A stretch of 9,144 nucleotides of DNA from Opitutaceae bacterium (GCA_020847775.1 JADLBI010000289.1:1-9144); one strand, 5' to 3'. Counted from the first letter of the stretch, positions 1 through 6,199 are shown. Program-made: numbers and translations. The notes: a model not told the origin generated them from the sequence alone.

Positions 1-2
1 AA

Positions 3-242
3 CCCACCCTTACCACGACACCGCTTTTGCTGAACTTGACGGACACAACTAAGCTTTTACAGGAACCACGCTTTACGAGCAATCCTCGCCTTGTCTGGCG
101 AATCGCGGGGCCGGATGATCCGATTTATACAAGAGGCTGGACGTTCGGCTCGCCCCTCGTCTCAAAGAAGTCTATGACCGATGGGCCGCAAAAGGATTCG
201 GTGAAGCTCCCAAGCACGCCCGTTCCCCCGCCCCAAGCATAA
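3..242 (+). CDS. Possible 3' end of an upstream gene (unrecognised, doubtful)
   Basis: A frame is open from the left edge of the window to a TAA at 240-242, about 79 codons. It could be the C-terminus of a gene that begins outside the window; an internal TTG at 27 could also start a 71-residue peptide, but it has no ribosome binding site. The end is proline-rich (LPSTPVPPPQA). No domain or family is recognised. Base composition argues weakly against a native gene: by hand count, positions 1-360 are about 56% G+C, lower than the genes downstream. A 65-codon frame on the opposite strand (125-322) is equally open, so strand assignment is insecure. It may be non-coding or a decayed remnant. Confidence 0.22.
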   Translation, partial: PTLTTTPLLLNLTDTTKLLQEPRFTSNPRLVWRIAGPDDPIYTRGWTFGSPLVSKKSMTDGPQKDSVKLPSTPVPPPQA

Positions 243-289
243 GGGGAGGCAGTCATCGGGGGCTTCATTGCCCCGCGTTTGATCAACAC

Positions 290-315
290 CCTATCGCCTG
301 TGGCGGGCGGATAGG
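290..315. other. Hairpin, possible transcription terminator without T-tract
   Basis: CCTATC (290-295) pairs perfectly with GATAGG (310-315). Inside it, GCC (296-298) can pair with GGC (306-308), leaving G309 bulged and a 7-nt loop. The stem lies about 50 bp after the stop of the left-edge reading frame, where a terminator would be expected. Neither side carries a clear run of T, so intrinsic termination is only a possibility. Confidence 0.25.
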
Positions 316-339
316 ACAGCATCTGCGCAATGTTGCTGA

Positions 340-356
340 TGTTCGTAATACGAACA
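340..356. promoter_or_regulatory. Perfect 17-bp palindrome, possible operator
   Basis: TGTTCGTA, a central A, then TACGAACA form a perfect inverted repeat with 8-bp arms. This is the size and symmetry of a site for a dimeric helix-turn-helix regulator. The outer half-sites TGTTC and GAACA match those I recall for the verrucomicrobial LexA motif (TGTTC-N4-GAACA), but here they are 7 bp apart instead of 4. No convincing -35/-10 pair overlaps it. The cognate regulator and regulated gene are unknown; mraZ starts about 330 bp further on. Confidence 0.35.
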
Positions 357-382
357 ACGGCTGTGAGGAGTTAATCATAGTT

Positions 383-466
383 GTCGCGAGAAGATGGCTC
401 AGTGGTAAGCGCGACGGCACAAAGAGGCGAGGGCAGAAACCGTCGCCAATGGCTTGGTGACTGCCC
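383..466 (+). other. Mutually exclusive stems, possible structured RNA leader
   Basis: Four segments can pair in two ways. Segment A is GTCGCG (383-388), B is CGCGACGG (410-417), C is CCGTCGCC (440-447) and D is GGTGAC (456-461). A with B gives 6 bp, and C with D gives 6 bp with one G-U. Alternatively B with C gives a 7-bp stem (411-417 with 440-446) that excludes both others. GGGCAG (431-436) can also pair with CTGCCC (461-466). The arrangement resembles an attenuator, but the DNA is G+C-rich, the stems are short and no known RNA family was recognised. Confidence 0.22.
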
Positions 467-618
467 CAGTCCGGAGGGCACCCGCAACAGTCATCCTCGT
501 TGTGCTCGGACGCGGCCTGCGGCCTTGCCTACTTAGACTCGCGTCGGTGGGACTGCGGCGGCGGGGTTGGCGTGGAATAGATTGTGAACAACTAAGCGCA
601 ATTTTGACGCGTCTTGGC

Positions 619-647
619 TTGACGCTGGTGGGATAAAAAGGGATGAA
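619..647 (+). promoter_or_regulatory. Candidate promoter of the dcw operon
   Basis: TTGACG at 619-624 matches five of six bases of the -35 consensus. With 17-bp spacing, the -10 position is 642-647 (GATGAA), a poor match to TATAAT. Transcription would then start near 654. A second TTGACG at 604-609 has no usable -10 at normal spacing. The proposed -10 and start point fall inside the MraZ box array, the geometry expected for repression by MraZ. The -35 is credible; the -10 is weak, so the exact promoter is uncertain. Confidence 0.3.
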
Positions 648-663
648 ATGGGGCACTTTGGGG
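629..663 (+). promoter_or_regulatory. MraZ box array (operator of mraZ)
   Basis: Four pentamers lie at an exact 10-bp period: TGGGA (629-633), AGGGA (639-643), TGGGG (649-653) and TGGGG (659-663). Three match TGGGN and the second differs at one base. In E. coli and mycoplasmas, MraZ is known to bind direct TGGGN repeats separated by 5 nt upstream of its own gene. The array here ends 21 bp before the mraZ start codon and overlaps the candidate promoter, so it is very probably the autoregulatory operator. The last two units are part of a longer identical repeat (TGGGGCACT at 649-657 and 659-667). Confidence 0.85.
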
Positions 664-674
664 CACTAATGCCC
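661..674 (+). other. Small hairpin just before the mraZ start
   Basis: GGGCA (661-665) and TGCCC (670-674) form a perfect 5-bp inverted repeat around a CTAA loop. It ends 10 nt before the mraZ ATG, where a ribosome binding site would normally lie; no Shine-Dalgarno sequence is present. It overlaps the last MraZ box. It could affect mraZ translation or be a by-product of the box sequence. Confidence 0.3.
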
Positions 675-684
675 AGTTACTCCC

Positions 685-1137
685 ATGTCCGCCACTCAAC
701 CTCCACACTACACGGGCCTTTTTAGGCACGCGTTGGACGACAAGAATCGGCTCACGATTCCGTCGGCATGGCGGTTTGCGCACGGGGCGGACGACACGTT
801 TCTGGCGACACCGCATCCGGACGGTTACATCGCGGTGCTGCCGCCGTCCGAGGTGGAAAAATTGCGCGCGAAGATCGCGGCGATGGCCTTGAGCGACGGG
901 GCGGGGCAGGACTTTGTGGCGCGTTTCTTCGCGCAGACCCAGTCGCTGTGGTTCGACAAATCGGGGCGCATGGGTTTGAGCGCTGAGCTGCTGGCGCACG
1001 CGGGCATTGCGAAAGACGCCGTCCTCGTGGGCGGGCTCACGAAATTCAATCTCTACAACCCCGAGCGCTGGACGAAGGTCGAGGCGCGCACCTCCGGCGA
1101 GAACTTCGGCGACCTCATGCGTCGCCTCGGCATCTGA
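685..1137 (+). CDS. mraZ: Transcriptional regulator MraZ
   Basis: MraZ is a DNA-binding protein that regulates the dcw operon from boxes upstream of its own gene. The 150-residue product has the family's usual length (152 in E. coli) and its two SpoVT/AbrB-like halves. Each half carries the hallmark loop: DKNR at 19-22 followed by LTIP, and DKSGR at 91-95. The N-terminus (YTGLFRHALDDKNRLTIPS) is typical. The start is secure because an in-frame TAA at 667-669 lies just upstream and no other start codon intervenes. No Shine-Dalgarno sequence is visible. It is the first gene of the cluster and lies 21 bp after an array of MraZ-type boxes, so negative autoregulation is expected. Confidence 0.96.
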   Translation: MSATQPPHYTGLFRHALDDKNRLTIPSAWRFAHGADDTFLATPHPDGYIAVLPPSEVEKLRAKIAAMALSDGAGQDFVARFFAQTQSLWFDKSGRMGLSAELLAHAGIAKDAVLVGGLTKFNLYNPERWTKVEARTSGENFGDLMRRLGI

Positions 1138-1142
1138 ACGCC

Positions 1143-1367
1143 ATGCGACGCGCGCCCCAACTCTCTCCTTCGCGGCAGGCAGTGCGTAAGGCGGCCCGGG
1201 CGTTATTGCTCGCCCGACCCACGCAGGCCGCGTGGCAGGACGCCGCCGACGACCACACGACGTTTCCAACCGGCGGGCTGCTCGCGCGCTGGCAGGCAAA
1301 ATTTGCGGCGAAGCTGGGCGATACGCCCGCAACTGGAGGGGCGGCTGATGCGCGCTGCGCTTATTGA
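1143..1367 (+). CDS. Possible small protein between mraZ and rsmH
   Basis: An ATG 5 bp after the mraZ stop opens a 74-codon frame that fills the 210-bp gap before rsmH and ends 20 bp inside the proposed rsmH start. The predicted peptide is basic in its N-terminal half and Ala/Arg-rich, with no signal peptide, membrane segment or recognised domain. Against it, there is no Shine-Dalgarno sequence, the composition resembles random G+C-rich translation, and an overlapping - strand frame (592-1401) is also open. In its favour, the rsmH ribosome binding site lies inside this frame and the stop/start overlap would allow translational coupling. Otherwise the gap is an untranslated spacer. Confidence 0.4.
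   Translation: MRRAPQLSPSRQAVRKAARALLLARPTQAAWQDAADDHTTFPTGGLLARWQAKFAAKLGDTPATGGAADARCAY
1335..1340 (+). promoter_or_regulatory. Ribosome binding site that sets the rsmH start
   Basis: GGAGGG at 1335-1340, with its GGAGG core 8 nt before ATG 1348, is one of the best Shine-Dalgarno sequences in the window. It favours that ATG over the in-frame ATG at 1384, which has none, and over the upstream TTG at 1303. Confidence 0.7.
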
Positions 1368-2304
1368 TTCGCCCAAGACTGTCATGAAACCCGGCCACCA
1401 ATCAGTCTTGCGGTCCGAGGTGCTCGCGCTGCTCAGCCCGCGCGTCGGCGGCCGTTATCTAGACTGCACGTTCGGTGGCGGTGGCCACACGCGCGCACTG
1501 CTCGAAGGAGCGCCCGGCTGCCAAGTTGTCGCGCTCGATCGTGATCCGGCGGCCGCGCCTCGCGCCGCGGTACTACGGGAAGAATTTGGTGAACGCTTCG
1601 AACTGATCGATTCCGATTTCGAACGACTCGCGTCGGTGCCCGCAACGGACTTCGACGGCATTCTGTTCGACCTCGGCGTCTCGTCGTTCCAACTCGACGA
1701 AGTGGCGCGTGGGTTTTCGTTCCGCCATGACGCGCCGGCCGACATGCGCCTGGATCCGCGCGTCGGTGTGTCGGCGGCGCAGTGGCTCGAGACCGCGACC
1801 GAGGAGATGCTCGTGCGCGCGATCCGCGATTTCGGCGAGGAGCCGATGTGGCGCCGCGTGGTGCGCGCACTAATCGAGGCGCGCGGCACGGGCGCGCTGG
1901 CCCGCACGGCCTCGCTGGCCGAGGTGATCGCCAACGCCATCCCGGCGCGTGTGCGGCACACGTCGCGCATCCACCCGGCCACGCGTTCGTTCCAAGGCAT
2001 CCGTATCGCGGTCAACGACGAGATCGGCGCGATCGAGCGCGCCTTGCCGGCCGCCTTCGCCAAGCTCACGTCCGGCGGCGTGCTTGCGGTCATCAGCTTC
2101 CATTCGCTGGAGGATCGCCCGGTGAAGCAGTTTTTTCGCCGCATGTGTGGCCAGCCGGAATCGGCCCACGACTGGCGTTCCCAAGACGAGCGCGTGCGCT
2201 TGGCCGAACCGCTCACGCGCAAACCCGTCACCCCGGGCGAGGCGGAACTCGCCATCAACACCCGCAGCCGCTCCGCCAAATTACGCGGCCTGCGCAAACT
2301 CTGA
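1348..2304 (+). CDS. rsmH: 16S rRNA (cytosine(1402)-N4)-methyltransferase RsmH (MraW)
   Basis: RsmH uses S-adenosylmethionine to methylate N4 of C1402 in the ribosomal P site, and is commonly the second gene of dcw clusters. From ATG 1348 the product is 318 residues, close to the usual 310-315. Visible signatures are the SAM-binding DCTFGGGGHT (39-48), FDLGVSSFQLD (107-117), RGFSF (121-125), MRLD (133-136), HPATRSFQGIRIAVN (209-223), ISFHSLEDRPVK (249-260) and the C-terminal RSRSAKLR (306-313). The start was chosen for its GGAGG site; ATG 1384 would give 306 residues and matches where homology with other family members begins (GHQSVL). The ftsL-like gene follows after 6 bp. Confidence 0.95.
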   Translation: MRAALIDSPKTVMKPGHQSVLRSEVLALLSPRVGGRYLDCTFGGGGHTRALLEGAPGCQVVALDRDPAAAPRAAVLREEFGERFELIDSDFERLASVPATDFDGILFDLGVSSFQLDEVARGFSFRHDAPADMRLDPRVGVSAAQWLETATEEMLVRAIRDFGEEPMWRRVVRALIEARGTGALARTASLAEVIANAIPARVRHTSRIHPATRSFQGIRIAVNDEIGAIERALPAAFAKLTSGGVLAVISFHSLEDRPVKQFFRRMCGQPESAHDWRSQDERVRLAEPLTRKPVTPGEAELAINTRSRSAKLRGLRKL

Positions 2305-2310
2305 CCCGCC

Positions 2311-2700
2311 ATGAAAAGAGACTCCCAAGCCTTCGTGAATCAACTGCTGGTCTATACGATCGTGATGTTCTGCTTCAGCGGCTCCATCGGCCTGGGCACC
2401 GTGTGGATGCGTCACCAGATTTCCCTCTCGGCCAACCAGTCAAAGGCGCTCGACGCGCGCCTGATCGAGGTGGAGCGGCAGGTAAACGAGGCCCGCGCCG
2501 CCGTGGAGCGCGCGCAAGACCCGTCCCTCCTCAAACTGCTCAACGACCAGTGGCGCCTCGGCCTTGTGCCGCCCGACCCCCGGCAGACCGCGACGATCGA
2601 TGGCGATCCAGTGCTGCGGCTCGCCTCCAAGCATAACCGCGGCCTGTTCGCGGACAGCCCGATTTCAACCGTGTCCTTCCAGACGACGCTCCGGCGCTGA
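2311..2700 (+). CDS. FtsL-like small membrane division protein
   Basis: The 129-residue product has a short cytoplasmic N-terminus, one membrane segment at about 11-33, then a charged, heptad-like region at about 40-70 predicted to form a coiled coil. This is the architecture of FtsL, which pairs with FtsB in the periplasm and activates FtsW-FtsI at the septum. Position is the strongest argument: it sits between rsmH and ftsI, the usual ftsL slot. Sequence identity to known FtsL is not evident, as is common for this fast-evolving protein. The C-terminal tail of about 55 residues beyond the coiled coil, with QWRLGLVPP at 80-88, is longer than I expect for FtsL. There is no Shine-Dalgarno sequence; coupling to rsmH 6 bp upstream is likely. 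A lineage-specific protein is the alternative. Confidence 0.72.
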   Translation: MKRDSQAFVNQLLVYTIVMFCFSGSIGLGTVWMRHQISLSANQSKALDARLIEVERQVNEARAAVERAQDPSLLKLLNDQWRLGLVPPDPRQTATIDGDPVLRLASKHNRGLFADSPISTVSFQTTLRR

Positions 2701-2705
2701 AATAA

Positions 2706-4613
2706 ATGTCGCGCGGCTTTGCCTCCAACTCCCGCATTATCCTCGTCTCCGTCATCGTCATCCTGTCGCTGGCTGGGATTGGCACGCGGTTGGTGTTTCT
2801 CCACATCATCGATCGGGAAGAACTGCTGGGACAGGTGGAACAGGTGCGCCGTCAGGTGATTGTCGAGCACGCCCGTCGCGGCAACATCTACGATTCGCAC
2901 CTGCACCTGCTCGCGGCCAACCAGTCCGTGTATAACGTGGGCGTGGACCCGCGTGTGCTGCGGCCGGAAGACCGCGCCAAATGGCCCGCGCTGGCCTCCT
3001 TGCTCGGCGTGCCGTTCGCGGATTTGGAACGCATCATGACGACCACCACGAGGCAGGCGCGTGTGCCGTCCGCCCCCGGGAGCATTCCCACCGCCGTCGG
3101 CGTGGTGTTTCGCATTGGCCAGCCCGCCACCAACCTGCCCACGCTCGCCGCGGAGGAAACGACCGAGGATAGCGCCACCGACGCCACGCGGGAGAAAGCC
3201 ATTCGCTGGGCCAAACTCGCGGAGGACGTTAACGAAACGACTTACGAGCAGGTTGTCGCCCTCGATATCAAGGGCGTTTACGGCAACCGCATTTACCGCC
3301 GCGTATATCCACACAACGCGCTCGCCGCGCACCTCGTGGGCTACGTGAACAAGGCGGGAGTGGCCGCCGCGGGCGTGGAGAATTACGCCGACTTTTACCT
3401 GCGCGGGCAGGACGGTTGGCGCGAGGGCGAGCGCGATGGTCGCCGCCGCGAACTCGCGCAGTTTCGCACCCGCGAAGTGCAGCCGGTGGATGGGTTCAAT
3501 GTCGTGCTCTCAACCGACATCATCATCCAGCACATGGTGGAGGAAGAGCTGGAGGCCATCGCGAAAAAATTCAATCCCGCCAAGGCGACCATCATCGTGA
3601 GCGATGCCAAGACCGGCTTCATCCTCGCGCTGGGCAACTACCCGAGCTTCGACCTCAATGCCTACAACACCGCGCCGCTCGACGTGCAGCGCAACTTCGC
3701 GATCACCGACCAACTAGACCCTGGCTCGACCTTCAAGATCGTGGCCGCCGCCGGCGCGCTCAACGAAGGATTGGTGCGGCCCAACACGCGGTTCGACTGC
3801 TCGATCGACTCGATCCTCTACAAGGGCGCCGTCCGCCGTTTCATGCCCGACGATCACAAATACGATCACTTGCTCACCGTCGCCGAGATCATCAGCCGCT
3901 CCAGCAACATCGGCGCCGCGCAGCTCGGCATGCTGCTGGGCGAGCAGCGCATGTACGACTACTCCAGCAAGTTTGGCTTTGGCGAAAAATCCGGTTTCCC
4001 CTTTGGCGGTGAAATTTCCGGCACGCTTAATCCTGTTTCTAAGTGGAGCGGCATCGACATCACGCGCATCCCCGCCGGGTACAGCATTTCGGCCACCCCA
4101 CTGCAGATTCACTATGCGATGGGCGTGATCGCGAGCGGCGGCGAGCTGTTCCGCCCGCAGATTATCCGCCAGGTGCGCGACTCCTTGGGCGAAGTCGTTT
4201 ACAGTTTCGACTCGGCGGTGCGCCGCCGGGTGATCAGCACGCAGGTGGCGCGCGACATGGCGCGGATGCTGAAAGGCGTCACGGAAAAAGGCGGCACGGC
4301 CGACAACGCCGCCATCCCCGGCTACGAAATCGCGGGCAAGACCGGCACCGCGCAAAAGCTCATCAACGGCGCCTACTCCAAGCGAAACCACATCGGTTCA
4401 TTTGTCGGCTTCTTCCCGGCAAGTCGTCCCGAGGTTGTGATCTCGGTCATCGTGGATGACGCGAAAGTGCCCGGCGGCAACGCCTACGGCCGCACGGTTG
4501 GCGCGCCGTCATTCAAGCGGCTCGCTGAGCAGCTCATCCAGTATCTCGACATCAAGCCTCCCTTCGAGCCGGGGCGGAAGCCCCTGTTCGCCATGAAAGG
4601 AAACCCGCAGTGA
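2706..4613 (+). CDS. ftsI: Septal class B penicillin-binding protein (PBP3/FtsI-type transpeptidase)
   Basis: This enzyme cross-links peptidoglycan at the division septum and is the target of beta-lactams. The 635-residue product has an N-terminal membrane anchor (about 10-33), a PBP dimerisation/pedestal region (starting near ARRGNIYD, 56-63) and a C-terminal transpeptidase domain. The catalytic motifs are intact: STFK at 341-344 (Ser341 nucleophile), SSN at 399-401 and KTGT at 545-548. There is no PASTA domain, so it is FtsI-like rather than SpoVD-like. A Thr/Ala/Glu-rich stretch at about 118-165 appears to be an insert in the pedestal, making the protein longer than E. coli FtsI (588). The start ATG lies 5 bp after the ftsL-like stop and lacks a Shine-Dalgarno sequence. 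The stop overlaps the murE GTG by 4 bp. Confidence 0.95.
   Translation: MSRGFASNSRIILVSVIVILSLAGIGTRLVFLHIIDREELLGQVEQVRRQVIVEHARRGNIYDSHLHLLAANQSVYNVGVDPRVLRPEDRAKWPALASLLGVPFADLERIMTTTTRQARVPSAPGSIPTAVGVVFRIGQPATNLPTLAAEETTEDSATDATREKAIRWAKLAEDVNETTYEQVVALDIKGVYGNRIYRRVYPHNALAAHLVGYVNKAGVAAAGVENYADFYLRGQDGWREGERDGRRRELAQFRTREVQPVDGFNVVLSTDIIIQHMVEEELEAIAKKFNPAKATIIVSDAKTGFILALGNYPSFDLNAYNTAPLDVQRNFAITDQLDPGSTFKIVAAAGALNEGLVRPNTRFDCSIDSILYKGAVRRFMPDDHKYDHLLTVAEIISRSSNIGAAQLGMLLGEQRMYDYSSKFGFGEKSGFPFGGEISGTLNPVSKWSGIDITRIPAGYSISATPLQIHYAMGVIASGGELFRPQIIRQVRDSLGEVVYSFDSAVRRRVISTQVARDMARMLKGVTEKGGTADNAAIPGYEIAGKTGTAQKLINGAYSKRNHIGSFVGFFPASRPEVVISVIVDDAKVPGGNAYGRTVGAPSFKRLAEQLIQYLDIKPPFEPGRKPLFAMKGNPQ
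4596..4601 (+). promoter_or_regulatory. Ribosome binding site before the murE GTG start
   Basis: AAAGGA at 4596-4601, inside the end of ftsI, lies 8 nt before GTG 4610. No comparable site precedes the alternative ATG at 4715. It therefore favours translation of murE from the GTG that overlaps the ftsI stop. Confidence 0.5.
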
Positions 4614-6199
4614 TTGGTTATCTCTCCCAGAATTATCCCTTGATCCATGCGTTCTCGCCGCGCCCCGTGCGCCGCACCCGCCGGGACAACTTGCTCCGCA
4701 ACCGCGTCTTCAAAATGGCTCCCAAACTTTCCGACTACATCCAACCCGAGGAAATCGAGGCGGTGAAGGGCTCGCTCGATCGGCCTATCTCCGGCTTGGT
4801 CATGGATAGCCGCCGCGTCGTGCCCGGCACGCTGTTTTTCGCCCTGCCTGGACGCCGCACTGACGGCGCGGGCTATGTGGACGAAGCGGTGGCGCGTGGA
4901 GCGGTCGCCGTCATCACCAACAAGCTGCCCGCCGCCGCGCCCGCCAAGGTGACATTCATTCAGGTCGCTGATCCGCGCGCCATGCTCGCGAGGGTGGCGC
5001 AGCGCTACTACAAGTTTCCCGACCGCGAGCTCGAGGTCGTCGGCGTCACCGGCACCAACGGCAAGACGACCGTCACTTATCTGGTGAAGCACCTGCTCGA
5101 CGGCGCGCAACGCGTCGGCCTCCTCGGCACGATCAATTACGACCTCGGCTCGCGCACCGTGCCCTCGTTCCGCACCACGCCGGAGGCGGTGGACATCTAC
5201 GGCATGATGGCGCAGATGCGCGATTCCGGCTGCCGCCAGGCGGTGATGGAGGTGAGCTCGCACGGCATCGACCAGCACCGTGTGCTCGGCCTCGGGTTCA
5301 ACGTCGCGGTGTTCACCAACCTCACGCGCGACCACCTCGACTACCACCAGTCGCTCGACGAGTATTTCGCGGTCAAGGCGCGCTTGTTCACCGGCGGAGT
5401 CGGCGAGCGCCCGCGCGCCGCCGTGATCAACACCGACGACGCCTATGGTCGGCGGCTCGCGGCGATGGTGCCGACGGATATGCGCACGGTGACCTTTGGC
5501 GAAAACGCCGACGCCATGGTTCGCGCCGAAAACGTGAACCTCGAGTTCAAGCGCACCACGTTCCGCCTCGTGTGGCCCGACGGCGCGATGGACGTGGAGT
5601 CGCCGCTCATCGGCCGTTACAATGTGAGCAATCTGCTCGCCGCCATCGCCACCGTATGGAGCCTCGGTCGCGATCCGCGTGATTGCGTCCACCGTCTCAC
5701 CGGGTTCACCGGCGTGCCCGGCCGCATGGAGCGCATCGAGGTGGGCCAAGCGTTCAATGTGTTGGTGGACTATGCCCACACCGACGACGCGCTGCGCAAC
5801 GCCCTCGCGATGCTGCGCGCCATCACGCCGGGCCGCCTCATGGTTGTGTTTGGTTGCGGTGGCAAACGCGACCGCAGCAAGCGCCCGCTCATGACCGCCG
5901 CCGTGCAGGAGTTCGCCGATTTCGCCTTCGCCACGGCGGACAATCCGCGCGGCGAAAGCTTGGAGCAGATTTTTGACGACATGAAAGCCGGCGTTACCGC
6001 GCCGGCCCGCATCACCTGGATCGAGGACCGCCGCCGCGCCATCAGCCTCGCGCTCGACGCGTGCAAGCCCGGCGATTGCCTGCTCGTCGCGGGCAAGGGA
6101 CACGAGAGCTATCAGGAATTCGCCGACACCGTGGTGCCTTTTGACGACCGCCAAATCGTGCGGGAGCTCATCGGTATCAAAACCCTGAAATCGGGATGA
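4610..6199 (+). CDS. murE: UDP-MurNAc-L-Ala-D-Glu: meso-diaminopimelate ligase MurE
   Basis: MurE is the cytoplasmic ATP-dependent ligase that adds the third stem-peptide residue. From GTG 4610 the product is 529 residues, with the ATP loop GVTGTNGKTT (145-154), the TTPEA substrate loop (189-193), MEVSSHGI (213-220), the presumed carbamylated lysine in YFAVKARLF (K256), VDYAHT (386-391) and GCGGKRDRSKRPLM (415-428). DNPR at 444-447 and GKGHE at 495-499 match the meso-DAP-binding motif and its partner loop, so the substrate is very probably meso-DAP rather than lysine. Homology with known MurE begins only at ATG 4715 (residue 36), which would give the usual 494 residues. The GTG is preferred for its ribosome binding site and its 4-bp overlap with ftsI, leaving an Arg-rich 35-residue extension. 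The stop overlaps murF by 4 bp. Confidence 0.94.
   Translation: MIGYLSQNYPLIHAFSPRPVRRTRRDNLLRNRVFKMAPKLSDYIQPEEIEAVKGSLDRPISGLVMDSRRVVPGTLFFALPGRRTDGAGYVDEAVARGAVAVITNKLPAAAPAKVTFIQVADPRAMLARVAQRYYKFPDRELEVVGVTGTNGKTTVTYLVKHLLDGAQRVGLLGTINYDLGSRTVPSFRTTPEAVDIYGMMAQMRDSGCRQAVMEVSSHGIDQHRVLGLGFNVAVFTNLTRDHLDYHQSLDEYFAVKARLFTGGVGERPRAAVINTDDAYGRRLAAMVPTDMRTVTFGENADAMVRAENVNLEFKRTTFRLVWPDGAMDVESPLIGRYNVSNLLAAIATVWSLGRDPRDCVHRLTGFTGVPGRMERIEVGQAFNVLVDYAHTDDALRNALAMLRAITPGRLMVVFGCGGKRDRSKRPLMTAAVQEFADFAFATADNPRGESLEQIFDDMKAGVTAPARITWIEDRRRAISLALDACKPGDCLLVAGKGHESYQEFADTVVPFDDRQIVRELIGIKTLKSG

Larger units (their letters stand above)
243..628. other. Region upstream of mraZ with no supportable gene
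   Basis: I see no gene I can support in this stretch. Short frames on both strands (for example 454-636 on the + strand and 399-656 on the - strand) begin without ribosome binding sites and encode Arg-rich sequence typical of out-of-frame G+C-rich DNA. What it does hold is the hairpin at 290-315, the palindrome at 340-356, the competing stems at 383-466, a short GGCC-TGC-GGCC repeat at 514-524, and two copies of TTGACGC at 604-610 and 619-625. It probably contains the promoter region of the dcw operon. Confidence 0.5.

Noticed and set aside
125..322. 65-codon frame on the - strand
   Set aside because: No ribosome binding site and no recognised family; it competes with an equally open + strand frame. 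It could be revisited with sequence to the left.
340..356. LexA (SOS) box
   Set aside because: The half-sites fit but the spacer is 7 bp instead of the 4 bp of the recalled verrucomicrobial motif. It is kept only as an unidentified palindrome.
396..409. GGCTCAGTGGTAAG resembles a tRNA D-arm
   Set aside because: The D-stem would carry a mismatch, no matching acceptor strand is present, and no T-arm GTTCGAATC-like sequence follows at the right distance. I do not call a tRNA.
454..636. 60-codon frame on the + strand ending just before the MraZ boxes
   Set aside because: It begins with TTG without a ribosome binding site, is Arg/Leu-rich, and overlaps the promoter elements. There is no independent support for translation.
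1..660. Housekeeping RNA gene (RNase P RNA, tmRNA, SRP RNA or 6S RNA) or a known riboswitch
   Set aside because: I looked for the conserved RNase P core, a tmRNA acceptor and tag, and common riboswitch cores on the + strand, and for the RNase P core on the - strand, and saw none.
1303..1347. Upstream TTG start for rsmH giving 333 residues
   Set aside because: TTG 1303 has no ribosome binding site and extends well beyond the family's N-terminus, while ATG 1348 has GGAGG at ideal spacing.
592..1401. 269-codon open frame on the - strand over mraZ
   Set aside because: It is antisense to the certain mraZ gene, Arg-rich, unsupported by any motif, and crosses the promoter and operator region.
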